Notes: generated by a model not told the origin, from the letters alone. Shown: positions 19,291-27,138, counted from the stretch's first letter. The stretch: DNA of 35,797 nucleotides from Chlorobiota bacterium (GCA_026416585.1 JAOAEV010000095.1:1-35797); one strand, 5' to 3'. Numbers and translations are program-made.

Positions 19291-19833
19291 TCAAATCGAA
19301 TCGAGCCAACGGCGGAATTCTTCTTCGTCTTGTGCTGAAGGAAACTGCTTGTAGCGCGACAGCGCGGGCAGTGGATGAGGGGTGGTGTCCTCGTGTTCCT
19401 GCTGCTGTTGCGCTTTATTGCCAGTAAGGTGTGGGTCATCAGTTGAGACGACCTTCTGCGGAGACTCAAGTACCGCCCGAACTTTCTCGTAGATAGTCGA
19501 GCGAGTAAAAGGCTTGCGAATAAATCCTGCAGCGCCGCACTTCATTGCATCCATCAGAAGCTCGACTTCTGTTGCCACGCTCAAAATGAGCACAGGGATG
19601 TCTGCCGTTTGTGGCAGTCGTTTGAGCAATCGCAGTACCTGCATGCCAGTCAGATCTGGCATAATCAGATCGAGGATTACCGCATCGGGGATATGCTCGA
19701 GTGCACATGCGATGCCCTCGTACCCATCACGTGCGATGAGTGGTTCCCATCCGTAGCTGGCAACGATCTTGGCAACAATGCGCTGCATCCATGTGTTATC
19801 ATCTACGATGAGAATTAGCGGGGCATCGTTCAT
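19291..19833 (-). CDS. Single-domain response regulator with a low-complexity tail
   Basis: The 180-residue product begins with a CheY-like receiver domain (residues ~6-122) whose phosphorylation site is intact: acidic pair D11-D12, phospho-acceptor D55 in VILDLIMPD, S85 in LILSVA, and K107 in IRKPF. No DNA-binding or enzymatic output domain follows. The remaining ~55 residues are hydrophilic, with QQQQEHED, and lack a recognisable fold. It is the last gene of motB-fliW-csrA-regulator, so a role in motility signalling is likely by context. It starts 11 bp after the csrA stop; no partner kinase is adjacent. Confidence 0.85.
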   Translation of the reverse strand: MNDAPLILIVDDNTWMQRIVAKIVASYGWEPLIARDGYEGIACALEHIPDAVILDLIMPDLTGMQVLRLLKRLPQTADIPVLILSVATEVELLMDAMKCGAAGFIRKPFTRSTIYEKVRAVLESPQKVVSTDDPHLTGNKAQQQQEHEDTTPHPLPALSRYKQFPSAQDEEEFRRWLDSI

Positions 19834-19844
19834 CGCCGGTTGTA

Positions 19845-20111
19845 TTATAGGGGTGTTGTCTCTTTACTTGGTTGCTTCGGTGCATGCTGCTGCAAGCAGC
19901 CGAGCGCGCTTTTGAGCGTTTCCGGTGTGGCTTGTGTCGCTTGCCGATTGAGTTCAATGATGCGGTCGTACACTTCTTTGCGGTGTACTGGAACGTCTTT
20001 CGGTGCTTCGATTCCAACACGGACAATGCCGCGGTCGTAACTCAAGATGGTTATTCTGATCGAATTGCCGATCGTAATGACTTCACCAATTTTTCGTGAA
20101 AGTACTAGCAT
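19845..20111 (-). CDS. csrA: Translational regulator CsrA
   Basis: The start is the ATG of [10 protein letters not shown], the invariant CsrA N-terminus. RNA-contact residues L4 and R6 and the VHRKEVY segment with R44 are present. The core is about 57 residues; an additional ~30-residue tail (to PSKETTPL) makes it 88, longer than usual. CsrA is a dimer that binds GGA-containing hairpins in mRNA leaders and usually blocks translation; FliW antagonises it in flagellated bacteria. It begins one base after the fliW stop, so the pair is translationally linked. A TATAAT overlaps its stop but has no -35 and was not called. Confidence 0.95.
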   Translation of the reverse strand: MLVLSRKIGEVITIGNSIRITILSYDRGIVRVGIEAPKDVPVHRKEVYDRIIELNRQATQATPETLKSALGCLQQHAPKQPSKETTPL

Positions 20112-20112
20112 A

Positions 20113-20583
20113 TTATTTCGTCGCCATTTGTTGAATACCAATGGGATGTGCCGTTGAGTACTTGTCCGACGGAATGATAATCTGGCTGCCGCGTTGCTCG
20201 CGAACGTCCAGAATGATAGGTGCTTTCAAGTTTACTGTCGCCCCGCCTGAGCCAAGTGTGAGAATGACCAGTGGAGTGTATTGCTGAAAGTCACTATACT
20301 CCTTGCCGGGAGAATAGTCTGGTACCAGAAAAAACGGGCTGATGACCGGAAAACTTAATTCCGGATGATCAACTGACAGCAGCCAACGGACAGGCTCGGT
20401 TCGATCGTCTCGGACGATGATGAACTGATGAAGATCGTCGAAACCAAGCAAACCATCGGCAAAGAGGAAGATGTGCCGTTCTTCCACGAGTATCTCACCG
20501 AACTGTTCAGTGGCGAGCTTGCGGATGCTTTTCGACGGTGTCGTTGCCGTCATTGATGCAGAATGGAGTGTTGCTGTGTCCAT
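20113..20583 (-). CDS. fliW: Flagellar assembly factor FliW
   Basis: The 156-residue product matches Fli[18 protein letters not shown] near residue 45, [24 protein letters not shown] in the middle, and [28 protein letters not shown] toward the end. Known role: FliW binds CsrA allosterically and also binds flagellin, so flagellin secretion frees FliW to relieve CsrA repression of flagellin translation. ATG 20583 was chosen over ATG 20595 because AAGGA abuts the latter and can only serve 20583, at 11 nt. That AAGGA lies in the loop of a predicted CsrA-binding hairpin. The gene lies between motB and csrA on one strand. Confidence 0.94.
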   Translation of the reverse strand: MDTATLHSASMTATTPSKSIRKLATEQFGEILVEERHIFLFADGLLGFDDLHQFIIVRDDRTEPVRWLLSVDHPELSFPVISPFFLVPDYSPGKEYSDFQQYTPLVILTLGSGGATVNLKAPIILDVREQRGSQIIIPSDKYSTAHPIGIQQMATK

Positions 20584-20586
20584 TAG

Positions 20587-20609
20587 ATGTACCATCCTTG
20601 GTTGTACAC
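20587..20609 (-). promoter_or_regulatory. Predicted CsrA-binding hairpin in the fliW leader
   Basis: Read on the minus strand, GUGUAC (20609-20604) pairs with GUACAU (20592-20587), six pairs with one terminal G-U. The 11-nt loop is AACCAAGGAUG. The loop contains CAAGGAUG, which matches the core CARGGAUG of the known CsrA SELEX consensus exactly, with GGA unpaired as CsrA requires. The same AAGGA is the only Shine-Dalgarno candidate for fliW, so CsrA binding would block fliW (and coupled csrA) translation. Confidence 0.6.
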
Positions 20610-20611
20610 GC

Positions 20612-21205
20612 TCAGCGATCGAGTGCGATCAGAATTTCGACACGACGATTTTTCGGCGATGCGGGGTCGGCAACAAGTGGCTTGCTTGCTCCGAAGCCTC
20701 GTACGACCACACGCGATTCCGGTACACCATTGTGTATGAGTGCAGAGGCTACGGCTGTGGCGCGTTCGACCGAGAGGGCGATATTGGTCATTCCGTTGCG
20801 TGGTGCTACTGCGTCGGTGTGTCCATCAACGGTAATTGTCGTGGTACCGTTCCGAAGAGCAGCTGCTAGCTCACCGAGTGCATGCTCTGCAGAAGCATCG
20901 AACCGGCTCGAACCGCGTTCGAAGAGCACTTCGTCAGCAAGCACGCAACGGAATGTTGTACTGTCGTGCTCGATGTCGGCAGGCGACAGCTTTGCCAGTG
21001 CTGCTTCGATCGGGAGCGTCGCGCCGACTGATGTATCGCTCGTATTGGTCGAACCGAATACCGACGCCGCTGCGCGTGCAAGCTGACGGTACCGATCCGC
21101 ATCCGCTCGAAATGTCGTTGAAAGAACCACGAACACACCCACCAGCAGCGTTACCATGTCGGCGTAACTGATCAAGTAGCGATTATCATCCTCGCGCTCG
21201 TGCAT
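20612..21205 (-). CDS. motB: MotB-like flagellar stator protein (OmpA domain)
   Basis: The 197-residue product has a short cytoplasmic N-terminus and one membrane helix (~11-30) with the MotB signature RYLISYADMVTLLVGVF, in which D16 aligns with the proton-carrying aspartate of stators. A C-terminal OmpA-like peptidoglycan-binding domain (~90-197) includes VDGHTDAVAP, LSVERATAVASAL and GVPESRVVVRGFG. It is shorter than E. coli MotB (about 308), with a reduced linker. MotA is not adjacent, though such genes are usually paired. It heads the motB-fliW-csrA-regulator run, supporting a flagellar role. A non-flagellar OmpA anchor is the alternative. Confidence 0.83.
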   Translation of the reverse strand: MHEREDDNRYLISYADMVTLLVGVFVVLSTTFRADADRYRQLARAAASVFGSTNTSDTSVGATLPIEAALAKLSPADIEHDSTTFRCVLADEVLFERGSSRFDASAEHALGELAAALRNGTTTITVDGHTDAVAPRNGMTNIALSVERATAVASALIHNGVPESRVVVRGFGASKPLVADPASPKNRRVEILIALDR

Positions 21206-21278
21206 GGCAACGGTCGTGTGACGTGTTCGTTTGGTGTTATCGGCAGCTCTTCGGAAAACTCAAGCGTTCCGTTGCAAG

Positions 21279-21286
21279 TAGTTTTG
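21279..21286 (+). promoter_or_regulatory. Promoter -7 box (TAGTTTTG) for murF
   Basis: A perfect TAnnTTTG match 25 bp upstream of the murF ATG in the motB/murF divergent gap. It has no good -33 element at the usual distance. Its position supports ATG 21311 over upstream in-frame starts. Confidence 0.4.
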
Positions 21287-21310
21287 CACATCATGTTTTG
21301 TCTCTGCATC

Positions 21311-22687
21311 ATGGCGCGTTTCACCGCTGAAGAATTACTCGCTGCAATCGAACCGGTCATCACCGACAATCCAAATGATGTTTGCGTCGAAGGCGTTTCG
21401 ACAGACACGCGAACACTTCAACCAGGCGAACTTTTCATTGCACTCAGAGGCGACTGCTTTGATGGCCACGACTTTGTCGAGACAGCGATCAAACGCGGTG
21501 CACGTGCGCTTGTGCTCGATCTGACGAGGCGGGGTAGTATAGACACGCATGGTGTGCCGACACTATGGGTACACTCGACACTCGATGCACTCGGCATGCT
21601 GGCACGATATCATCGTCGGAGATGTTCGATTCCGGTCATTGCTGTTGCCGGATCAGTTGGTAAGACGACAACCAAAGACATGGCAGCACATATTCTCAGC
21701 GAACGCTACGTGGTGCATAAAACTCCCGGCAATTGGAACAATGCGATTGGTGTGCCACTTGTATTGCTCGGCATCGCACCGCATCACACGGCAGCTGTTG
21801 TCGAACTGGGTACTAATCATCCGGGGGAGATTGCTGCGCTCTGCCGGATCGCCAAACCGACACATGGCGTTATCACTGCGGTTGCAGAAGAACACCTGGA
21901 GTTTCTGGGCGATCTCGATGGTGTTGAACGAGAGGAAACAGCGCTCTTTAATTGGCTATCAACAAGTGGAGGTATCGCGTGTGTCAATCTCGATGATGAA
22001 CGCTTGCGGCATTATGCGGCAGTCCTTCCAGCTGCAGTAACATTTGGAACGGTGGAGAATGCTGCTGTGCGGGCGACAGTGCACTTTGAAGCTGATACAC
22101 TCTTTCCTCTTGTGACGATCGATGTTGGCACGCAGCAAGCGATTGCCCGTGTGCAGCAACCAGGCTATGCAGCTGCTCAATGCGCGATCGCGGCGGCTGC
22201 AATTGCAGCAAGCGTTGGTCTTGACCCACGCACAATTGCCACAGCACTTTCCTCATACCTGCCAGAAAGAGGGCATGGCTACGGTCGAATGATTGTCCAG
22301 TGTACCTGCAGTGGTATTGTGATTTTGAATGACTGCTACAACGCAAATCCAGCATCGATGCGATCTGCGCTTGATACACTCGCTGCATATCCGACTGCTG
22401 GTCGGCGAATTGCTCTACTTGGTGATATGCGCGAGCTCGGTGCGGCAACTGCTCCTGCACACCGTGCAATCGTCCGTTATGCGGCTGAACGTGCCGATGT
22501 GATCATCGCAATCGGTGAAGCGATGGGGCATGCACTTGACAGAATTCCTTCTACTTATCATGCGCGAACGCATACCGATGCAGCTCTGTTGGTTCGCCAG
22601 TTCGCACAGGGCGGAGATGTGCTACTGGTGAAAGGTTCACGCTCGCTACGCCTGGAGACAGTTATTGCCATGCTTGATGCGCCGTAG
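21311..22687 (+). CDS. murF: UDP-MurNAc-tripeptide--D-alanyl-D-alanine ligase
   Basis: A 458-residue Mur ligase. The N-terminal domain binds the UDP-sugar (VSTDTRTLQPGELFIAL). The ATP-binding P-loop is AVAGSVGKTTTKDM. TPGNWNNAIGVPL and VVELGTNHPGEI are MurF hallmarks, followed by LNDCYNANPASMRSAL and RRIALLGDMRELG in the C-terminal domain. It adds D-Ala-D-Ala to the UDP-MurNAc-tripeptide, the last cytoplasmic step of the peptidoglycan monomer. ATG 21311 was chosen; an upstream in-frame start would overlap motB and precede the promoter box. Other mur genes are not adjacent, so it lies outside the usual dcw cluster. The thioesterase follows 34 bp later. Confidence 0.95.
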   Translation: MARFTAEELLAAIEPVITDNPNDVCVEGVSTDTRTLQPGELFIALRGDCFDGHDFVETAIKRGARALVLDLTRRGSIDTHGVPTLWVHSTLDALGMLARYHRRRCSIPVIAVAGSVGKTTTKDMAAHILSERYVVHKTPGNWNNAIGVPLVLLGIAPHHTAAVVELGTNHPGEIAALCRIAKPTHGVITAVAEEHLEFLGDLDGVEREETALFNWLSTSGGIACVNLDDERLRHYAAVLPAAVTFGTVENAAVRATVHFEADTLFPLVTIDVGTQQAIARVQQPGYAAAQCAIAAAAIAASVGLDPRTIATALSSYLPERGHGYGRMIVQCTCSGIVILNDCYNANPASMRSALDTLAAYPTAGRRIALLGDMRELGAATAPAHRAIVRYAAERADVIIAIGEAMGHALDRIPSTYHARTHTDAALLVRQFAQGGDVLLVKGSRSLRLETVIAMLDAP

Positions 22688-22721
22688 CTTTGTATGTCAA
22701 ATTCAATGCTCGTTTGTACCG

Positions 22722-23240
22722 ATGCAGCCAAAATGCCCTTCCGAATCTGCTATTGAAATGACCGAATTGGTCCTCCCTAACGATACAAACTATCTGGGCA
22801 ACTTGCTCGGTGGTCGCCTGATGCATTGGGTGGACATTGCCGCAGCATTGGCAGCGATGAAACACAGCGGACGCGTCTGCGTGACAGCATCAGTTGATAG
22901 CATCAGCTTTTTCGAACCGATCAAGCTTGGCCACGTTGTGCGTATTTATGCGATGGTCAATCGCGCATTCCGCACTTCGATGGAAGTTGGTGTTAAAGTG
23001 CTTCGGGAAGACCCGATCAATGGCTCCACTGCGCACGTTGCGACGGCATACTTGACCTTTGTTGCAATAGACCAGTATGGCAAACCGCTGTCGGTTCCAC
23101 CGATTCAGCCCCGCACATCGGAAGAACAACGTCGCTACGAAGCTGCTGAAATCCGTCGTCAGCACCGTCTGGAACAGCGTGAGCTTCTTCGGAAGCGGCA
23201 TGAAGAGGTGCAGTCGGAGCATCGCACTGGTGCATGTTGA
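22722..23240 (+). CDS. Acyl-CoA thioesterase, hotdog fold (YciA/BFIT type)
   Basis: The 172-residue product has one hotdog domain in its first ~125 residues: PNDTNYLGNLLGGRLMHWVDIAAALAA, where N27 and D38 fit the catalytic positions of the family, then TASVDSISFFEPIKLGHVV. The C-terminal ~45 residues are highly charged (RQHRLEQRELLRKRHEE), probably helical. The family hydrolyses acyl-CoA to free acid and CoA in the cytoplasm; chain-length preference cannot be read. The start was placed at ATG 22722; upstream in-frame starts at 22665 and 22677 would overlap the murF end. Its stop lies inside the first codons of tyrS, so these genes are coupled. Confidence 0.88.
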   Translation: MQPKCPSESAIEMTELVLPNDTNYLGNLLGGRLMHWVDIAAALAAMKHSGRVCVTASVDSISFFEPIKLGHVVRIYAMVNRAFRTSMEVGVKVLREDPINGSTAHVATAYLTFVAIDQYGKPLSVPPIQPRTSEEQRRYEAAEIRRQHRLEQRELLRKRHEEVQSEHRTGAC

Positions 23241-24475
23241 ACATGCTCAATGATGCGATGATGAGACTATCGGCACACGAGCAATTTCGCATACTCTCCG
23301 ACGGTGTTGCTGACATCATCCCTGAAGAAGAGTTCTTTGCAAAGCTTGAACATTCTGTGAAAACAGACACTCCGCTTCGTGTCAAGCTGGGATGTGACCC
23401 GTCACGGCCGGATCTTCATATCGGGCACGCAGTCGTGCTCGAAAAGTTACGGCAATTTCAACAGCTGGGACATCAGGTGATTTTCATCATCGGGGACTTT
23501 ACAGCGATGATTGGCGATCCCAGTGGACGATCGAAAGTACGCCCTGCACTGACGCTGGACGAAACGCAAATCAATGCACGCACCTACCTGGAGCAGGTCG
23601 GTATTGTGCTTGATGTTTCACAGGCAGAGATTCGACACAATTCCGAATGGCTTGCACGATTGACGTTTGCTGATGTTATTCGGTTGGCATCGCAAGTGAC
23701 GGTTTCGCAAATGCTCGAACGTGATGATTTCCATCAGCGGTTCGATGGCGAGCAACCAATAGCCCTCCACGAGTTTCTCTATCCTCTGGCGCAGGGAGTG
23801 GATTCTGTGCATGTCTGCGCAGATGTCGAAATTGGTGGCACAGACCAGCGATTCAACTTTTTACTTGCTCGCGAGCTGCAAAAACACGCTGGTCAGCAGC
23901 CACAAGCGATCGTCTTGATGCCCCTGCTCGAGGGAACTGATGGCGTGCAGAAAATGAGCAAGTCGCTGGGCAATTATATCGCTTTGCTTGACCCGCCACG
24001 AGAGATGTTCGGGAAGGTCATGTCAATACCTGATGAACTCATTGTTCGCTACTACCGATATGCTGCGTTTGCGTCGGCTGACGAGGCACACGCGATGGAA
24101 GAACAGCTGCGGAATGGTTCGCTTCATCCGCGGGATGCAAAAGCGTATGTTGCCGAGCGATTGGTAGCACGGTATCATGGTGAGGATGCAGCTCGCCACG
24201 CACGCGAGGAATTCGACAGAATGTTTCGTCAGAAAGAACTTCCTGACCAGATCGAAACCATCGAATTAGCGATTGCAGCACCAGTGCCATTAGTTGAAGT
24301 CCTTGTTGCTGCGGGACTGGTACCCTCAAAAAGTGAGGCCCGGCGGCTTATCGCAGGTGGTGGTGTGTATGTAGAGGCGCAGCGCATCAATGATCTGCAT
24401 GCCAGAATCGAGCGGGCTGGGGAGTACATCCTCAAGGTCGGCAAACGTCGGTTCGCGCGTGTGAGAGTGCAGTAG
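23234..24475 (+). CDS. tyrS: Tyrosine--tRNA ligase
   Basis: A 413-residue class I synthetase. HIGH is at 62-65 in PDLHIGHAVVLEKL. The KMSKS loop is exact at 240-244. GDFTAMIGDPSGRS and ADVEIGGTDQRFN line the tyrosine pocket. The C-terminal ~65 residues form an S4 RNA-binding domain (LVAAGLVPSKSEARRLIAGGGVYV). It charges tRNA-Tyr. The ATG overlaps the thioesterase stop by 7 bp, and further ATGs at 23243 and nearby are possible starts. It converges on the acyl-CoA dehydrogenase 16 bp away without an evident terminator. Confidence 0.96.
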   Translation: MLNMLNDAMMRLSAHEQFRILSDGVADIIPEEEFFAKLEHSVKTDTPLRVKLGCDPSRPDLHIGHAVVLEKLRQFQQLGHQVIFIIGDFTAMIGDPSGRSKVRPALTLDETQINARTYLEQVGIVLDVSQAEIRHNSEWLARLTFADVIRLASQVTVSQMLERDDFHQRFDGEQPIALHEFLYPLAQGVDSVHVCADVEIGGTDQRFNFLLARELQKHAGQQPQAIVLMPLLEGTDGVQKMSKSLGNYIALLDPPREMFGKVMSIPDELIVRYYRYAAFASADEAHAMEEQLRNGSLHPRDAKAYVAERLVARYHGEDAARHAREEFDRMFRQKELPDQIETIELAIAAPVPLVEVLVAAGLVPSKSEARRLIAGGGVYVEAQRINDLHARIERAGEYILKVGKRRFARVRVQ

Positions 24476-24491
24476 TTGTGTGTTACCTAAT

Positions 24492-25652
24492 TCAGACGTT
24501 ACCTACTAAGCTCCGCGCGATGACCATGCGTTGGATTTCGCTCGTTCCTTCGCCGATAGTCAGGAGCTTCGAGTCGCGCCAGTACTTTTCGACGGGGTAT
24601 TCCTTGATATAACCGTAGCCGCCGTGTATCTGCACAGCATCTTCGGCAGTACGAACGGCGACTTCACTGGCAAAAAGCTTGGCTTGCGATGCCTGGCGAC
24701 GGAATGGCTTACCATTATCTCGAAGCCATGCAGCGCGGTAAGTGAGCAAGCGTGCTGCTTCAATCTCCATGTTCATCCGTGCCAACTTCATTGCAATGCC
24801 TTGATGCTCGGCGATCGGTTTACCGAACTGGACGCGCTCTTGCGCGTACCGTATCGCTGCTTCGAAGGCGCCTTGTGCTAAACCTACCGAGAGTGCCGCT
24901 ATTGTAATACGTCCGCCGTCGAGTATTGCGAGCGCTTGTTGAAACCCGTCGCCTTCCTCGCCGAGCCGGTGCGATGCAGGTACCCGCACATCATCGAATG
25001 CAAGTGATGCAGTATCGCTGCAGCGCATGCCTACCTTGTTTTCCTTCTTACTTGCGTAGAATCCGGGCATGGTCTTGTCCACAACAAACGCACTAATACC
25101 ACGCTTGCCTTTATCTGGGTCGGTCAGTGCCATAACCACGGCAATTGAGCCGACATTACCGTGTGTGATGAAGTTTTTACTTCCGCGAATGATGTAGTAA
25201 TCGCCATTGCTGATTGCAACGGTTCGCATCGAGCCAGCATCGGAGCCGGAGCCGGGCTCTGTCAGTCCCCACGCACCGAGAGTTTCACCGCGTGATAGGG
25301 GCACTACATACGTGCGGCGAAGATCTTCACTGCCGTAGCGGTAGATGTGGTACGTGCACAGCCCGTTGTGTGCTGCGACACCGAGTGCGACTGCTGGACA
25401 AACGCGCGCAATTTCTTCGACGATGATTGCACAGTCGAGTGCACCTAATCCAGCGCCTCCGTACTCGGGTGGAATGAGAATACCGAGGAACCCAAGCTCG
25501 CCAAGCTTGCGGAAAATCTCGTGCGGAAATTCCTGCGTTTCGTCGAAATACGCAACGTGAGGGTGAATCTCCGTCTCGGCAAAGTCGCGTGCGAGTTGGC
25601 GAATCTGCTGTTGTTCTTGACTGAGTTCGAACGATATAGCTGAAGTGAACAT
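24492..25652 (-). CDS. Acyl-CoA dehydrogenase (short/medium-chain type)
   Basis: A 386-residue flavoprotein of the acyl-CoA dehydrogenase family, with the N-terminal helical domain ([20 protein letters not shown]), the FAD-contacting [15 protein letters not shown], the middle beta domain, and the C-terminal [18 protein letters not shown]. The likely catalytic base is E368 in [10 protein letters not shown], the position used by short- and medium-chain enzymes. It oxidises acyl-CoA to trans-2-enoyl-CoA and passes electrons to ETF. ATG 25652 was chosen; the in-frame start 11 codons upstream adds residues unlike the family. A perfect palindrome lies in its promoter region. No other beta-oxidation gene is adjacent, though the nearby thioesterase also acts on acyl-CoA. 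Confidence 0.93.
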   Translation of the reverse strand: MFTSAISFELSQEQQQIRQLARDFAETEIHPHVAYFDETQEFPHEIFRKLGELGFLGILIPPEYGGAGLGALDCAIIVEEIARVCPAVALGVAAHNGLCTYHIYRYGSEDLRRTYVVPLSRGETLGAWGLTEPGSGSDAGSMRTVAISNGDYYIIRGSKNFITHGNVGSIAVVMALTDPDKGKRGISAFVVDKTMPGFYASKKENKVGMRCSDTASLAFDDVRVPASHRLGEEGDGFQQALAILDGGRITIAALSVGLAQGAFEAAIRYAQERVQFGKPIAEHQGIAMKLARMNMEIEAARLLTYRAAWLRDNGKPFRRQASQAKLFASEVAVRTAEDAVQIHGGYGYIKEYPVEKYWRDSKLLTIGEGTSEIQRMVIARSLVGNV

Positions 25653-25689
25653 AAAATTCAGGTGTCGTTTTGTGAACACAGACACTGCA

Positions 25690-25713
25690 TAAACGTACGA
25701 GCGGTGCCGCTCG
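25690..25713 (-). promoter_or_regulatory. Promoter box with overlapping operator-like palindrome (acyl-CoA dehydrogenase)
   Basis: On the minus strand CGAGCGG-ca-CCGCTCG (25713-25698) is a perfect palindrome with 7-bp arms. It is followed immediately by TACGTTTA (25697-25690), one base off TAnnTTTG, 38 bp before the dehydrogenase ATG. The placement between the -33 and -7 positions is typical of a repressor operator, for example of the TetR-type regulators of fatty-acid oxidation; the regulator is not in the window. Confidence 0.5.
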
Positions 25714-25778
25714 GTTTCGTGCCAAGCAAAGTTACGACCTACTGCACACGATGAAGTTCTACCGAAGAGTGTCGATAC

Positions 25779-25795
25779 TATGTGTGCGACACATA
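25779..25795. promoter_or_regulatory. Second perfect palindrome in the dehydrogenase / small-ORF gap
   Basis: TATGTGT-gcg-ACACATA, 7-bp perfect arms with a 3-bp centre, 14 bp before the small ORF. GTGTCG (25769-25774) can also pair with CGACAC (25787-25792). It could be an operator or a leader hairpin. Confidence 0.4.
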
Positions 25796-25809
25796 CACGT
25801 ACATCGGCA

Positions 25810-25956
25810 ATGCGTTTTGATCTGGATGCATATTTGGCGAGTCTGCCAGAGGATCAACGGTATGTGATGCTCGAGCAACTCTGGTTATGGGGCAGCACAG
25901 CAGCTGTTACCGGTGCTGTCCTGATAGCAACAGCACTGTGGCATCTTGTGCAATAG
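25810..25956 (+). CDS. Small single-span membrane protein, 48 residues, hypothetical
   Basis: An ATG-to-TAG frame encoding a compact two-part peptide. The N-terminal half is polar and amphipathic (MRFDLDAYLASLPEDQRYVM) and the C-terminal half is a hydrophobic helix with aromatic borders (LWLWGSTAAVTGAVLIATAL, ending WHLVQ). This is a common plan for small membrane proteins. An in-frame ATG at 25780 would add ten residues and cover the palindrome. No ribosome-binding site is clear. It sits alone between the divergent dehydrogenase and the downstream lipoprotein gene. Function is unknown; it could be a chance frame, but the well-formed membrane segment argues for a gene. Confidence 0.42.
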   Translation: MRFDLDAYLASLPEDQRYVMLEQLWLWGSTAAVTGAVLIATALWHLVQ

Positions 25957-25969
25957 AAGCAGAAGCCTG

Positions 25970-26005
25970 TGCTCGTTGCGAGCAGCTCGCAGTAAACCTA
26001 CTGCG
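25970..26005. repeat. Tandem hairpins between the small ORF and the lipoprotein gene
   Basis: Two adjacent inverted repeats: TGCTCG-ttg-CGAGCA (25970-25984) and CGCAGTA-aacc-TACTGCG (25988-26005), both perfect. No T run follows on either strand. They may end or protect the small-ORF transcript, or shape the leader of the lipoprotein mRNA. Confidence 0.4.
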
Positions 26006-26067
26006 CAGAGGGTAGAGATGCGTAGATTCGCACCTGTCATCAGTCAAACCAAACCGGAAGAAGCCAT

Positions 26068-27066
26068 ATGCATCAGCGCGTGGTGCTTGCCCTTGCTTTT
26101 CTGAGTGCGTGGATGATCGGATGCGCCAAGAAAGCCGAGCCTGTACCGATCGAACGATGGGAACGTTACACTGATCCAATTCGCAGATTTTCCATCGAGT
26201 ATCCTGCCAATTGGTCCCACCGTACCATCGCGGGTGAACAGTTCTACGCTATCTCGATTGCTGGTGCCGAACAGCGCTTCCTCGAATACGGAGAAGGACC
26301 ATCAGCAGCAAAGCTCGAAATGCGTGTGGTGAAGACAGCCACACCCCTGGAACAGTTTATCAAGGATGACAAAGTGTTTGCTGATGAAGCCTACATAACT
26401 GAACAAACCACCATTGCTGGTGTGCCTGCAACAAAGCTTTCGTACCAGTTCGAAGCACCCGATGGCAAATTCCAGGGATTCAAGGTTTATGCATCGAAAG
26501 ACAGCTTCATCACCACTATTGAATTTGCCGCATTCGGTGGTACGTTCGAATACTACAAGCCCGCCACTGAGCGAATACTTGCCTCAGTGATGTTGCCACA
26601 GCTACAGTCTGCACAGCCGGTGGACACCATGCCTAAAGGTCCTGAGCCACCATCGGCGACGTTCGCTCGTGCAAAAGGCAATGGATACAGCATCGAAATC
26701 CCGGACAATTTTCGCGTCAAAGGTATAAGAGCACAGGGTGCGATTGGTGGTTCGGAGTATCTCGGCAGTCGTCTTGATTGCACAATACGCGTGGATATTC
26801 TTGATGCATCGAAACAATCAAAGCTCGAGAAAATTGCCAGCGACAACCGTGCCTCGTTCGGTGGCGGTGAGCCTCAACGAGTCAAACTTGGTGGTGTCGA
26901 CGCCGTGCTATTTGCATATTCGCCGCAGAAGGGAATCGAGCGGCGAGTATACTTGGCAGTCAAAGACAACAAACTCTATCGTGTGTTCTTGACGTGGAAT
27001 AAGCAAGAGGAGTCAGTTTACAAGCCGATCTTCGATCGAGCCATTGCGTCGTTCAGATTCGAGTAA
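26068..27066 (+). CDS. Lipoprotein with two PsbP/DcrB-like domains
   Basis: The 332-residue product opens with a lipoprotein signal whose lipobox is MIGC, giving C19 as the acylated residue. Two similar halves follow. Residues ~35-175 (RRFSIEYPANWSHRTI, AKLEMRVVKTATPLEQFI, then FITTIEFAAFGGTFEYYKPATERILASV) resemble ~208-332 (NGYSIEIPDNFRVKGI, VYLAVKDNKLYRVFLTWNKQEESVYKPIFDRAIASF). Each half looks like the PsbP/DcrB (DUF1795) fold: a first strand read as YSIE-P, and a last helix ending IL/IASF. The domain is common in envelope lipoproteins of unknown role, so only localisation can be predicted. It converges on the barrel-protein gene across 72 bp with no visible terminator. Confidence 0.78.
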   Translation: MHQRVVLALAFLSAWMIGCAKKAEPVPIERWERYTDPIRRFSIEYPANWSHRTIAGEQFYAISIAGAEQRFLEYGEGPSAAKLEMRVVKTATPLEQFIKDDKVFADEAYITEQTTIAGVPATKLSYQFEAPDGKFQGFKVYASKDSFITTIEFAAFGGTFEYYKPATERILASVMLPQLQSAQPVDTMPKGPEPPSATFARAKGNGYSIEIPDNFRVKGIRAQGAIGGSEYLGSRLDCTIRVDILDASKQSKLEKIASDNRASFGGGEPQRVKLGGVDAVLFAYSPQKGIERRVYLAVKDNKLYRVFLTWNKQEESVYKPIFDRAIASFRFE

Positions 27067-27138
27067 AGATTGGTCTCAATTGATGTGAAACGAGGGACTA
27101 TCGCAAACAGCCGTAGTGGACGCTTCTTTGTGCTGCTG

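Noticed and set aside
19845-19855. TATAAT overlapping the csrA stop as a promoter for the response regulator
   Set aside because: No -35 or -33 element at the right distance; the sequence is explained by the csrA stop context.
21200-21310. Upstream start of murF overlapping motB
   Set aside because: The added residues do not resemble MurF, and the only promoter box lies downstream of that start.
24482-24505. Direct repeat GTTACCTA (twice, 16 bp apart) at the tyrS/dehydrogenase junction
   Set aside because: Eight bases, partly coding; no attachment-site or mobile-element context.
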